32,890 nucleotides of DNA from Mesorhizobium sp. Lineage in GTDB: Bacteria; Pseudomonadota; Alphaproteobacteria; Rhizobiales; Rhizobiaceae. A model generated the notes under the pieces. That model was given only the letters and a program-made list of their open reading frames with translations, made no database searches and was not told the origin of the DNA. The stretch is from positions 1-32,890 of the forward strand of contig SUGL01000052.1 of NCBI GenBank assembly GCA_004963905.1. Direction: 5' to 3'. The position numbers and the translations under genes were made by a program. How positions within the stretch are numbered: position 1 is the stretch's first letter; each line of letters starts with the position of its first letter. Positions 24,101 to 32,876 of this stretch are shown here, piece after piece.

Positions 24101-27100
24101 TCTTCGCGATTTTCTGGATCGGCTCGCCGGCGGTTGCCTGCTGGATCAGCCGCTCCGCCGAAACCGAGGACCGGTTGCGCATCTCGGCCTCCGACATCCA
24201 TGCGCTGCGCACCGTGGCGCGCCGCACCTGGCACTATTTCGAGACCTTCGTGACGGCCGAGCATCATCATCTGCCGCCCGACAACTACCAGGAAAGCCCG
24301 GCGCCGGTGGTGGCGCCGCGCACCTCGCCGACCAATATCGGCGTTTATCTGCTCTCGGTGGTGTCGGCGCGCGACTTCGGCTGGATCAGCCTGTCCGACG
24401 CCATCACCCGCATCGACGCCACGATGACGACCATCGAGAACATGCCGCGCGATCGCGGGCATCTCTACAACTGGTACGACACGACGACGCTGAAGCCGCT
24501 TTATCCGCTCTATATCTCGGCGGTCGACAGTGGCAATCTTGCCGGCCATCTGGTCGCGGTGGCCGCGGCTTGCGCCGAATGGGCCGAGGCGCCGTCCGTC
24601 CACCTGCAGGGCGATTTCGAGGGCATCCTCGACACCGTCACCATCCTCGACGAGAGCCTGGAGGAACTGCCCGACGACCGCCGGCAATTGCGGCCGCTGC
24701 GCCAGCGTCTTGCCGATCGGCTCGACGGTATGCGCCGCGCGGTGATGACCATCAAGGCGCAGCCCGAGATGGCCTCGATCCGCACCATCAACCTCGCCGT
24801 GCTCGCCGGCGAGATCCGCAAGCTCGCCACCGCGATCCACACCGAGGCGGCGTCGCCGAAGAGCGACGTCATCGCCGACTGGGCGGCAAGGCTGGAGGCG
24901 ACGTGCGAGGCGCATGTGCACGATTCGCACAATGACGAAAGCGCCGTGTCGGCGCTGCGCACCAAGCTGCTCGCGCTGCGCGGACGCTGCCGCCGCTACG
25001 CCTTCGAGATGGATTTCTCCTTCCTGATGCGGCAGGAGCGCAAGCTTCTGTCGATCGGCTACCGCGTCGAGGAGCACCAGCTCGACGAGAGCTGTTACGA
25101 CCTGCTGGCTTCCGAGGCGCGGCTGACCAGCCTGTTCGCCATCGCCAAGGGCGACCTGCCGACGGAGCACTGGTTCCGGCTCGGCCGGCCGATCGTCGAG
25201 ATCGGCTTCAAGGGCGCGCTGATGTCCTGGTCGGGCTCGATGTTCGAGTACCTGATGCCGCCGCTGGTGATGAAGGAGCCGCACGGCTCGATCCTCAACC
25301 AGACCAGCAAGCTCATCATCAAGCGCCAGATACAGTATGCGCGCTCGAAGAACGTGCCCTGGGGCATCTCGGAAGCGGCCTACAACGCCCGCGACCGCGA
25401 GCTCACCTACCAATACACCAATTTCGGCGTGCCTGGCCTCGGCCTGAAGCGCGGCCTCGGCCAGAACACCGTGATCGCGCCTTACGCCACCATCCTGGCG
25501 GCGCAGTTCAATCCGCGCGAGGCGGTGCAGAACCTCATGCGGCTGCGCTCGATCGGCGCGCTCGGCCGCCACGGCTATTACGATGCGGTCGATTTCACGC
25601 CGCAGCGCGTGCCGGAAGGCACCGACCACGCCGTCGTTCAGAACTACATGGCGCACCATTCCGGCATGTCGATCGCCGCCGTGGCGGATGCCATCTTCGA
25701 GGGCCGGCTGCGCGAGCGTTTCCACAGCGATCCGGTGATCGAATCGGCCGAGCTGCTCCTGCAGGAGAAGGCGCCGCGCGACATCCCGACAGCCACCGTC
25801 AGGACCGAGGCCGACGAGCGCGCCAAGGATGAGACTGAGACCGAGAGCCCGGACACCCGCATCATCCTCGATCCGATCAAGGCGCTGCGCGCGACCAGCG
25901 TCATGTCCAATGGCCGCTACTCGGTCATGGTCACAGCCACCGGTTCCGGCTACAGCCGCTTCGGCGAGCTTGCCGTCACCCGCTGGCAGCCGGACCCGAG
26001 CGAGGATCGCCTCGGCTCCTACATCTTCCTGCGCGACACCGCGACCGGCGACTGGTGGTCGGCCACCGCCGAGCCGAAGCGCGCCGAGGGCGAGCGCGTG
26101 CAGACGCTGTTTGCCGACGACAAGGCGAGCTTCACCAAGTCGGTCGGCTCGCTGCGTTCGGAAGTCGAATGCATCGTCATTTCCGAAGGCAATGGCGAAG
26201 GCCGCCGCATCACGCTCTACAATGACGGTCCCACCGACCGGCACATCGAGGTGACCTCCTTCGCCGAACTGGTGCTGGGCAACGAAGCTTCGGACAACGC
26301 CCATCCGGCGTTCTCGAAGATGTTCGTCGAGACCGAGATCGCGCAGAACAATGGTGCGATCTTCGCCACCAGGCGCAAGCGCGACAAGAACGAGCCCGAC
26401 CTCACCATGGTGCATTTCGTCACCGACCCGTCGGGTCCGTCGCGCGATGCGGAGGCCGAAACCGACCGGCGCGCCTTCATCGGCCGCGGCCGTACCATCG
26501 CCAACGCCGTCGCCTTCGATCCCGGCTTCAGGCTCGGCGGCGGCCAGGGTTTCACGCTCGATCCGGTCGCGGCTTTGCGCCGCCAGGTTCGTGTGCCGGC
26601 GAACAAGAAGATCTCGCTGACCTTCTGGACCGTCGTCGGCGCCAATCGCGGCGAGCTCGACGAGGCGATCGGCCGCCTCGACCATCAGGAAAGCTTCGCC
26701 CGCCAGGCCATGCTTGCCTGGACGCGCAGCCAGGTGCAGACGCGCCATCTCGGCCTCAGCCTGACCGATGCCGCCAACGTGCAGAAGCTGGCGCGTTACC
26801 TCATCTATCCCGATCCGTTCCTGCGCCTGCCGGCCGAATCCATCGCCTCGGGCCTCGGCCGTCAGTCGAGCCTCTGGCCGACCAGCATCTCCGGCGATTT
26901 CCCGATCTTCCTCGTGCGCATCGGCGACGTCGCCGACCTCGAGATCGTCGCCCAGGCGCTGCGCTTCCAGGAATACATGCGCGCCCGCGGCATGATGATC
27001 GACTTCGTAGTCGTCAACGAGCAGGCGTCCTCCTATGTGCAGGACCTGCAGCGCGCCGTGGAAACGCTGTGCGAGAACAGCCGCTTGCGCGGCCGCGAGC

Positions 27101-29766
27101 TTGGGCCTCGCCAGCACATCTTCGCGGTGCGCCGCGACCTGATGGACGAGCCGACCTACAAGACCCTGCTGTCGGTCGCGCGCGTCGCGCTCCACACCCG
27201 CAACGGCACCATCTTCGACCAGCTCGAGCGGGCCGAGACGGCGGCATTGCAGGCTCGCGACGCCTTGCAGCAGGCGGAAGGCGTTCCGGCCCGCCAGCCG
27301 TCGCCGCCTTTGCCTGAGCCGGCGCCGGCAAGCCAGGGCGCCGATATCGCCGCCGACGGTACCGGCCTCAGCCTGTGGAACGGCTTTGGCGGCTTCGACG
27401 GCGACGGCCGCCATTATGTGACGCGGCTGACCGGGCGCCGCACGACGCCGCAGCCCTGGATCAACGTCATCTCCAACGCTTCGTTCGGCTTCCACGTTTC
27501 GGCCGAAGGCGCCGGCTTCACCTGGAGCCGCAACAGCCGCGACTACCAGCTGACGCCGTGGTCGAACGATCCGGTGTCGAACCGGCCGGGCGAGGGCTTC
27601 TATATTTACGACCAGTTGAGCGGCAAGGCGTTCTCGCCGATGGCCGCGGTGGTGCGCGACCCCGCGATGACCTACGAGACCTGGCACGGCCAGGGCTTCT
27701 CCACCTTCCGCTCGAAGCGCGGGCCGCTGTCGATGGACCTGACACAGGTGGTCGACCCGGTGGATCCCGTGAAGATCACCCGGCTGCGCATCCAGAACAC
27801 CGGTTCGGCGCCGGCAAGGCTGCGCGTCTATGCCTATGCCGAGTGGGTGCTCGGCGGCCATCGCTCGCGCACGGCGGCGACCATCGTGCCGACGCGGGAC
27901 GCGGCGACCGGCGCCATGCTGGCGCAGAACCCCTACGGGCTCGACTTCGGCGAGCGGGTGGCCTTCCTCGCCGCGACGGCGCCTGTCCATTCGGTGACCG
28001 CTGACCGCGCAGAGTTCATAGGCAGGCACGGGACCACGGAATATCCGCAGGCCGTGCTTGGCGGGGTCGGCTTGTCCGGCCGCGTCGAGGCTGGCGACGA
28101 TCCGTGCGCGGTGATCGCCAGCGACATCGACATTCCGGCCAGCGGCGACGTGACGCTGTTCTGGCTGCTCGGCGACGCGGCGACCGCCGCCGAGGCGAGC
28201 GCCTTGGTCCAAACCCATCGCGGCAAGGATTTCGACCAGCGTCTGGCCGACAACGAGCGCGTCTGGCGCGGCTTCCTCGACACCATCCAGGTCGAGACGC
28301 CGGACAAGGCGCTGAACGCCATGGTCAACCACTGGCTGCCTTACCAGAGCCTGGCCTGCCGCATCCGCGCCCGCTCGGCCTTCTACCAGGCAAGCGGCGC
28401 CTTCGGCTTCCGCGACCAGTTGCAGGACACGCTGGCCTTGCTGGCGCACGATCCGAAGCTGGCGCGCGACCAGATCCTCAATGCCGCCCGCCGGCAGTTC
28501 CCGGAGGGCGACGTGCAGCACTGGTGGCTGCCGCGCACCGATGCCGGCGTGCGCACCATGATCTCGGACGACGTGGTTTGGCTGGCGCACGCCACCGCCC
28601 GCTACGTCGAGGTGACGGGCGATTCCGCGATCCTCAAGGAGCAGATCCCCTTCATCGACGGGCAGGAGCTCGGCGAGGGCGAGCACGACGCCTTCTTCAC
28701 GCCCGAGATCACCAAGACCACCGCCTCGCTTTACGACCATTGCGCGCGGGCGCTCGATCTTGCCATCAAGCGCAGCAGTCCGGCCGGCCTGCCGCTGATC
28801 CTCGGCGGCGATTGGAACGACGGCATGAACCGTGTCGGCGAGGGCGGCAAGGGCGAGAGCGTGTGGCTGGGCTGGTTCCTCTTGAAGACGCTGGGCGACT
28901 TCGCCCCCGTCGCCAAGGGGCAGGGCGACGGCAAGCGGGCGCAAGCCTGGACGAAACACGCGGACCTCCTGAAGCGGGCACTGGAAAGCACGGCCTGGGA
29001 CGGCCAGTGGTATCGGCGCGGCAGCTTCGACGACGGCACCCCACTCGGCTCGCGCAACTCGGACGAATGCAAGATCGACTCCATCGCCCAGTCCTGGAGC
29101 GTGCTTTCGGGTGAGGGGGATCCGGCGCGATCGACCACCGCCATGGAACAGGCGACGAAGATGCTCGTCGACGACGAGCTCAAGATCGTCAAGCTGTTCA
29201 CGCCGCCCTTCTCGAACAGCCGCAACGATCCCGGCTACATCAAGAGCTACCCGCCGGGCGTGCGCGAGAACGGCGGCCAGTACACGCATGCCGCCACCTG
29301 GTTCGTGATCGCGCTGGCAGAGATGGGGCGCACCGACGAGGCCTATCGCTGCTTCTCGATGCTGAACCCGGTCAACCATGCTTCCGACGAGGCGGCGGCC
29401 GAGCACTACCGCGTCGAGCCTTACGTCGTGGCGGCCGATATCTACGCCGGCGAAGGAAAAGGCGGCCGCGGCGGCTGGACCTGGTACACGGGCTCCGCGG
29501 GCTGGCTCTACCGGGCCGCCGTGGAAGGAATCCTGGGCATCGAGCGACGCGGCAAGCAGATCACGTTTAGGCCGAAGCTGCCTGGACACTGGGATGGCTA
29601 CGCCGCCACGCTCAAGATGTTCGAAGGCGAAGTCAAGGTTCGCGTCACCCGCGACAAAAAGACCAAGTCGATCTCGCTCGAAGTCAATGGTTCGAAGACG
29701 AAATCGGGGTCTTTCGAGCCGAAGGCCGGCGAGAAGACCGAGGTCGTCGTCAAGATACCTGCGTAA
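21190..29766 (+). CDS. ndvB: Cyclic beta-1,2-glucan synthase
   Basis: A giant inner-membrane enzyme of 2858 aa, the usual size for NdvB/ChvB/Cgs, which starts, elongates, sizes and closes cyclic beta-1,2-glucan from UDP-glucose. Order of parts: N-terminal cytoplasmic region; two membrane segments near 416-480; the GT84 glycosyltransferase with LDAD near 632 and RWARGDWQ near 783; further membrane segments near 817-865, 883-905 and 940-990; the glycoamylase-like domain near 1300-1500 (YLMPPLVMKEPHGS); and C-terminal GH94 phosphorylase-like modules with a catalytic Asp candidate D2544 (GGDWNDGMN) that controls chain length. It makes the periplasmic glucans needed for osmotic adaptation and nodule invasion. 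ndvA follows after a terminator. The start at 21190 gives the expected N-terminus but has only a weak ribosome site. Confidence 0.97.
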   Translation: MNIQTNPTKIEQTSTGLPTVTEAPIRSNFLPEDRLRVLGAALAKGEVRDLFGLSPFEFQARIRDSARKILEVYRSTNAAQAKGETITPAAQWLLDNNYLVEETIFQVKRDLPRRFYRQLPTLKLADGTALPRAFAVAWSYVEHSDSAVSATMFKAIVEGFQSVEPLKIGELWALPSLLRFVLIENLRRIAVRVERTRKMRHIANEVADRVLATDDNADRTRILSTYAAHAQDTTFATQLLYRLRDGSQNAGRALEWLEGELEKTGSDAEEIIISEHQTLSSGNVTTGNIIRGLRLINDVDWTVWFEGVSRIDTLLRERTDFAALDFFSRDQYRTAIEQLARRSDLSEYRVAEKAIELAGHTPGVTDASGVPETADPAVHTDVGFFLVGPRRQELEEAIGYRAPFYVTFKRAFAATGWLGIVVPVFLLTALLLLLSGKALANLGLSVPSITLMLALFAVPASEGALAFFNTVVSLFLKPTRLVGYDYKHGIPAEARTLVVVPSLIGSRDDVEENIRNIEVHHLANTAEEIHFALLSDWPDSKTEIDAADIEILQYARDEIARLNARYPSEGAPRFYLLHRRRLYNQAQGCWMGWERKRGKLHELNLLLRGDSDTTFLPLDMPLPDKVTYVMTLDADTRTTRDAVSTLVGKLAHPLNRPHFDPAKRVVTAGYTILQPRITASLTSGDDASFFQRVFSANRGLDPYVFAVSDVYQDVFGDGSFTGKGLYHIDAFETALKNRIEENTILSHDLLEGALARAALVTDVELVEDYPTRYSVDASRHHRWARGDWQLLGFMFDPRSGVPALSRWKMVDNLRRSLTPIFWVMACVAGWTLLPFTQAAQWQALLILSLFMAPTFDIVNGILPKSGDQTPRGHFSALARDTVFGTALVALKVLLMAHLAWMMGDAIIRTLYRLFVSRQNLLEWRTASQAHKSGGSDLGAYYSMMYGAVIIGVIGLAIPVLADSTGAFVAFFFAIFWIGSPAVACWISRSAETEDRLRISASDIHALRTVARRTWHYFETFVTAEHHHLPPDNYQESPAPVVAPRTSPTNIGVYLLSVVSARDFGWISLSDAITRIDATMTTIENMPRDRGHLYNWYDTTTLKPLYPLYISAVDSGNLAGHLVAVAAACAEWAEAPSVHLQGDFEGILDTVTILDESLEELPDDRRQLRPLRQRLADRLDGMRRAVMTIKAQPEMASIRTINLAVLAGEIRKLATAIHTEAASPKSDVIADWAARLEATCEAHVHDSHNDESAVSALRTKLLALRGRCRRYAFEMDFSFLMRQERKLLSIGYRVEEHQLDESCYDLLASEARLTSLFAIAKGDLPTEHWFRLGRPIVEIGFKGALMSWSGSMFEYLMPPLVMKEPHGSILNQTSKLIIKRQIQYARSKNVPWGISEAAYNARDRELTYQYTNFGVPGLGLKRGLGQNTVIAPYATILAAQFNPREAVQNLMRLRSIGALGRHGYYDAVDFTPQRVPEGTDHAVVQNYMAHHSGMSIAAVADAIFEGRLRERFHSDPVIESAELLLQEKAPRDIPTATVRTEADERAKDETETESPDTRIILDPIKALRATSVMSNGRYSVMVTATGSGYSRFGELAVTRWQPDPSEDRLGSYIFLRDTATGDWWSATAEPKRAEGERVQTLFADDKASFTKSVGSLRSEVECIVISEGNGEGRRITLYNDGPTDRHIEVTSFAELVLGNEASDNAHPAFSKMFVETEIAQNNGAIFATRRKRDKNEPDLTMVHFVTDPSGPSRDAEAETDRRAFIGRGRTIANAVAFDPGFRLGGGQGFTLDPVAALRRQVRVPANKKISLTFWTVVGANRGELDEAIGRLDHQESFARQAMLAWTRSQVQTRHLGLSLTDAANVQKLARYLIYPDPFLRLPAESIASGLGRQSSLWPTSISGDFPIFLVRIGDVADLEIVAQALRFQEYMRARGMMIDFVVVNEQASSYVQDLQRAVETLCENSRLRGRELGPRQHIFAVRRDLMDEPTYKTLLSVARVALHTRNGTIFDQLERAETAALQARDALQQAEGVPARQPSPPLPEPAPASQGADIAADGTGLSLWNGFGGFDGDGRHYVTRLTGRRTTPQPWINVISNASFGFHVSAEGAGFTWSRNSRDYQLTPWSNDPVSNRPGEGFYIYDQLSGKAFSPMAAVVRDPAMTYETWHGQGFSTFRSKRGPLSMDLTQVVDPVDPVKITRLRIQNTGSAPARLRVYAYAEWVLGGHRSRTAATIVPTRDAATGAMLAQNPYGLDFGERVAFLAATAPVHSVTADRAEFIGRHGTTEYPQAVLGGVGLSGRVEAGDDPCAVIASDIDIPASGDVTLFWLLGDAATAAEASALVQTHRGKDFDQRLADNERVWRGFLDTIQVETPDKALNAMVNHWLPYQSLACRIRARSAFYQASGAFGFRDQLQDTLALLAHDPKLARDQILNAARRQFPEGDVQHWWLPRTDAGVRTMISDDVVWLAHATARYVEVTGDSAILKEQIPFIDGQELGEGEHDAFFTPEITKTTASLYDHCARALDLAIKRSSPAGLPLILGGDWNDGMNRVGEGGKGESVWLGWFLLKTLGDFAPVAKGQGDGKRAQAWTKHADLLKRALESTAWDGQWYRRGSFDDGTPLGSRNSDECKIDSIAQSWSVLSGEGDPARSTTAMEQATKMLVDDELKIVKLFTPPFSNSRNDPGYIKSYPPGVRENGGQYTHAATWFVIALAEMGRTDEAYRCFSMLNPVNHASDEAAAEHYRVEPYVVAADIYAGEGKGGRGGWTWYTGSAGWLYRAAVEGILGIERRGKQITFRPKLPGHWDGYAATLKMFEGEVKVRVTRDKKTKSISLEVNGSKTKSGSFEPKAGEKTEVVVKIPA

Positions 29767-29786
29767 AATCAACGGCTTGGCTGACA

Positions 29787-29814
29787 GGCCGCGCATCCCC
29801 TGGGATGCGCGGCC
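29787..29814 (+). terminator. Terminator after ndvB
   Basis: GGCCGCGCATCCC (29787-29799) and GGGATGCGCGGCC (29802-29814) are perfect 13-bp arms, 20 bp after the ndvB stop. A short T run (GTTTTAC) follows about 10 nt later. The stem is strong and the U tract weak and distant. It suggests that ndvB and ndvA are transcribed separately. Confidence 0.7.
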
Positions 29815-30141
29815 AAGCTCGGCGTTTTACTTGGCGGTGATCCTGCGCCGCGTGTCCCGAGTTCCTTTAGAACCGGCTAAGCAAGAGCCTTGTGATTAAA
29901 AATGTGGCAGCGCGGGGCACGTGCCATTATTTTGCCGCAAGGCTGACATTTCACCTTTTATCTCAAACCGTTAGGTGATCACGTCAGATTTCGCACCGTC
30001 GTCATCTTTTGTTCGCTAAATGGGAACGGAAGCGATAGACGGGCATTGTTTTGCGACGCGTTAACCGGTACGTGTCAAAAAATGGTGCAGTGCACAAATC
30101 CGGAATTGAGCACGACCGAAGAGTTTGGCGGAGTAGCTGAA
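29815..30141 (+). other. ndvB-ndvA intergenic region
   Basis: About 330 bp without a recognisable gene, noticeably richer in A and T than the coding DNA. It holds a 10-bp palindrome GGCACGTGCC (29916-29925) and another, GTGCAGTGCAC (30085-30095). It must contain the ndvA promoter, but I could not find a convincing -35/-10 pair. The ndvA reading frame is open back to 30046. The extra codons (for example MVQCTNPELSTTEEFGG) do not look like part of the family and are probably untranslated leader. Confidence 0.5.
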
Positions 30142-31911
30142 GTGTCACTTCTGCAGATCTACTTTAGAGCGCTGGGTTATCTGGCGGCCGACAAGAAGCG
30201 CGTCGCGCTGATTTGCGGCGCCAACGTCGCGCTCGCGGCGATCGCGATCCTCGAGCCGATCCTGCTTGGCAGGGTGATCGGTGCCATCTCCGAAAAAGGC
30301 GCGGTGTTTTCGACGCTCGCCGTCTGGGCCGCTCTCGGCGCGTTCAACGTCGTCGCCTTCGTGCTGGTGGCGCGCGGCGCCGATCGCTTCGCCCATGCCC
30401 GCCGCTCCGAAGTGCTGTGCCAGTCCTTCGAACGCGTGATCACCATGCCGCTCGCCTGGCACCACCAGCGCGGTACGTCCAATTCGCTGCATACGCTGCT
30501 GCGCGCCGTCGAGACCCTGTTCAGCCTGTGGCTCGAATTCATGCGCGTGCATCTGTCGACGGCCATCGCCCTGGTGCTGCTGGTGCCGACGGCGCTTGCC
30601 ATGGACATCCGCATGTCCGTCGTGCTGCTCGGTCTCGGCGTGCTCTATGTCGGCATCGGCCGCATCGTCATGCGCCGCACCAAGTCGGGGCAGACCGCCG
30701 TCGAGCGCCACTACCACACGGTCTTTGCGCATGTCTCCGACAGCGTCAGCAATGTCGCTGTGTTACAGAGCTACAACCGCATCGGCCATGAGACCGCGAC
30801 GTTGAAGCGTTACGTCAAGGACCTGCTCGATGCGCAGAACCCTGTGCTCGACTGGTGGGCGATCGCCAACGCGCTGAATCGCCTATCGTCGACCATCTCG
30901 ATGATGATCGTGCTGTCGATCGGCGCGTATCTCGTCACCCGTGGCCAGCTCCGCGTCGGCGATGTCGTCGCCTTCACCGGCTTTGCCGGGATGCTGATTG
31001 CCCGTCTCGACCAGATGTCGGCTTTCACCACCCAGATTTCCGAGGCACGCGCCAAGCTGGAGGACTTCTATCGTCTTGAAGACTCGGCGGCCGAGACCAT
31101 CGAGCCGGATGGCCTGCGTGAGCTCACCAACGTCACCGGCCATGTACGCTTCGAGGATGTCAGCTTCGAGTTCGCCAATTCGGGCCACGGCATCGAGGAT
31201 GTCTCGTTCGAGGTCCAGGCTGGCCAGACGGTCGCCATCGTCGGCCCGACCGGCGCCGGCAAGACGACGCTCATCAATCTGTTGCAGCGCGTCTTCACGC
31301 CGGCCAGCGGCCGCATCCTGATCGACGGCGTCGATACCCGCACGGTGACCCGCAGGTCGCTGCGCCATTCGATCGCCACCGTCTTCCAGGACGCCGGCCT
31401 GCTCAACCGCTCGATCGAGGACAACATCCGCGTCGGCCGCGCCGATGCGAGCAATGACGAGGTGCACGCCGCCGCCAATGCCGCCGCCGCCCAGGACTTC
31501 ATCCTGGCCAAGAGCAGCGGCTACGACACCGTCGTCGGCGAGCGCGGCGGCCAGCTCTCGGGTGGCGAGCGTCAGCGCATCGCCATTGCCCGCGCGGTGC
31601 TGAAGGATGCCCCGATCCTGGTGCTCGACGAGGCGACCAGCGCGCTCGACGTGGAAACCGAGGACCGCGTCAAGGAAGCGATCGACGAGCTGCGTCGTGA
31701 CCGCACGACCTTCATCATCGCGCACCGCCTCACCACGGTTCGGGACGCTGACCTGGTCGTCTTCATGGACAAGGGCAGGGTAGTCGAGATGGGCGGCTTC
31801 ACCGAGCTGTCGCTGCGCAACGGCCGCTTCGCCGCCCTGCTGCGCGCCGGCGGCCTGCTCAACGACGAGGAGGTCCGCCGCCTCAGCCGTCCGGTGACCG
31901 AAGCGGCGTAA
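30142..31911 (+). CDS. ndvA: Cyclic beta-1,2-glucan ABC exporter
   Basis: A 589-aa ABC half-transporter that exports cyclic beta-1,2-glucan to the periplasm as a homodimer. An N-terminal six-helix membrane domain (about 1-310) is followed by the ATPase. Walker A is GPTGAGKTT at about 368-376, the signature LSGGERQR at about 472, Walker B ILVLDEA with the catalytic E near 497, and the switch histidine in IIAHRLTT. The GTG at 30142 gives the family-like N-terminus MSLLQIYFRALGYLAADK (VSLLQ by codon) and has GGAG about 8 nt upstream. In-frame ATGs at 30046 and 30082 would add unrelated residues. It works with NdvB, encoded directly upstream. Confidence 0.95.
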   Translation: MSLLQIYFRALGYLAADKKRVALICGANVALAAIAILEPILLGRVIGAISEKGAVFSTLAVWAALGAFNVVAFVLVARGADRFAHARRSEVLCQSFERVITMPLAWHHQRGTSNSLHTLLRAVETLFSLWLEFMRVHLSTAIALVLLVPTALAMDIRMSVVLLGLGVLYVGIGRIVMRRTKSGQTAVERHYHTVFAHVSDSVSNVAVLQSYNRIGHETATLKRYVKDLLDAQNPVLDWWAIANALNRLSSTISMMIVLSIGAYLVTRGQLRVGDVVAFTGFAGMLIARLDQMSAFTTQISEARAKLEDFYRLEDSAAETIEPDGLRELTNVTGHVRFEDVSFEFANSGHGIEDVSFEVQAGQTVAIVGPTGAGKTTLINLLQRVFTPASGRILIDGVDTRTVTRRSLRHSIATVFQDAGLLNRSIEDNIRVGRADASNDEVHAAANAAAAQDFILAKSSGYDTVVGERGGQLSGGERQRIAIARAVLKDAPILVLDEATSALDVETEDRVKEAIDELRRDRTTFIIAHRLTTVRDADLVVFMDKGRVVEMGGFTELSLRNGRFAALLRAGGLLNDEEVRRLSRPVTEAA

Positions 31912-31923
31912 GTTCAGGTCTTC

Positions 31924-31946
31924 CCTTCTCCCCTTGTGGGAGAAGG
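31924..31946 (+). repeat. Solo RIME-like hairpin after ndvA
   Basis: CCTTCTCCC-cttgt-GGGAGAAGG, a perfect 9-bp hairpin identical to the outer hairpin of the left RIME-like element at 12424-12446, 12 bp after the ndvA stop. The inner hairpin and the GATGAGGGG end are missing. No U tract follows, but it may still mark the 3' end of the ndvA transcript. Confidence 0.65.
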
Positions 31947-32004
31947 AAAGAGTGCGACAACCGTCCAATTGCCCCGAACCCGTTGCCGGTCTATTTAGGT
32001 CGGC

Positions 32005-32763
32005 ATGAGCGACACCACCTCACGCCTCGCCGGCTGGATCGATCTCGCCAACCCGACGCGCTTCGTCGGGCTGGCCGACAAGGTCATTCCGTGGCTGGCG
32101 GCGATTGCCGCCATCCTGCTCGCCGTCGGCCTCTACATGAGCTTCACCGCGCCGGAAGATTTCCAGCAGGGCATCACGGTGCGCATCATGTATATCCACG
32201 TGCCTTTCGCCTGGCTCGCCATGATGTGCTACACGATCATGGCGATCTCGGCGCTCGGCACGCTGGTCTGGCGCCATCCGCTGGCCGACGTGGCGCTGAA
32301 ATCGGCGGCTCCGATCGGCGCCGTCTTCACGGCGCTGGCACTGATCACCGGCTCGATCTGGGGCAAGCCGATGTGGGGCACCTGGTGGGTGTGGGACGCG
32401 CGGCTGACCTCGGTCTTCGTGCTTTTCCTGATGTATCTCGGCATCATCGCCCTGACGCGCGCACTGGATGATGCCGGCCGCGCCGCCTGGGCCGCGGCGA
32501 TCATCACGCTGGTCGGCTTCATCAACATCCCGATCATCAAATTCTCGGTCGACTGGTGGAACACGCTGCACCAGCCCGCCTCGGTCTTCCGCCTCGGCGG
32601 TCCGACCATCGACCCATCGATGCTGTGGCCTTTAGCCGTCATGGCGCTCGGCTTCACCGTTTTGTTCTTCGCGTTGCACCTGATGGCGATCCGCACGGAG
32701 ATTTTCCGCAGGCGCGTGACGGCGATGCGGCGGGTTGCCGCAAGGCAGGCGGAGCGGCAGTAG
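32005..32763 (+). CDS. ccmC: Heme exporter/handling protein CcmC
   Basis: A 252-aa inner-membrane protein with six predicted helices from the cytochrome c maturation (system I) pathway, which presents heme to CcmE. The tryptophan-rich signature is WGKPMWGTWWVWDARLTS at about 119-136. The two conserved periplasmic heme-ligand histidines are H65 (YIHVPFAW) and H189 (NTLHQPAS). The ATG at 32005 has only a weak GG-rich ribosome site (AGGTCGG). The usual neighbours ccmA and ccmB are not upstream; ndvA is. ccmD does not follow at once, since a repeat occupies the space to the window end. Confidence 0.93.
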   Translation: MSDTTSRLAGWIDLANPTRFVGLADKVIPWLAAIAAILLAVGLYMSFTAPEDFQQGITVRIMYIHVPFAWLAMMCYTIMAISALGTLVWRHPLADVALKSAAPIGAVFTALALITGSIWGKPMWGTWWVWDARLTSVFVLFLMYLGIIALTRALDDAGRAAWAAAIITLVGFINIPIIKFSVDWWNTLHQPASVFRLGGPTIDPSMLWPLAVMALGFTVLFFALHLMAIRTEIFRRRVTAMRRVAARQAERQ

Positions 32764-32788
32764 ATTTTCGGATCGATAGCGGTCCATC

Positions 32789-32844
32789 GCGTTCCTTCGC
32801 GCCCCCCTCTGTCCTGCCGGACATCTCCCCCACAAGGTAGGGGA
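32789..32844 (-). repeat. Intergenic repeat, family 1, copy F
   Basis: A full-length reverse-orientation copy beginning CGTTCCTTCGCGCCCCCCTC, then TGTCCTGCCGGACATCTCCC, with the hairpin partner altered to GTAGGGGAAT. It starts about 25 bp after the ccmC stop. Confidence 0.75.
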
Positions 32845-32846
32845 AT

Positions 32847-32876
32847 CGCACATGAGTAGAAAAGGACTCTTGTGCG
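32847..32876. other. Hairpin at the window end
   Basis: CGCACATGAG (32847-32856) and CTCTTGTGCG (32867-32876) pair at 9 of 10 positions around a 10-nt loop, directly after repeat copy F. It could be a terminator for ccmC or an operator for a gene beyond the window; the sequence stops too soon to decide. Confidence 0.35.

Noticed and set aside
21187..29796. Very long minus-strand open frames opposite ndvB (1992 and 747 codons)
   Set aside because: They are in exact codon register with ndvB, so antisense stops would require the sense codons TTA, CTA or TCA, which this GC-rich gene avoids. The translations are Arg/Asp/Val/Ala-rich with no domain, and no start signal is seen. They are shadows of ndvB.
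30085..30095. Palindrome GTGCAGTGCAC as an ndvA operator
   Set aside because: It is short, lies after the likely promoter region and near the leader end, and no cognate regulator is nearby. It is kept only as a note in the intergenic entry.
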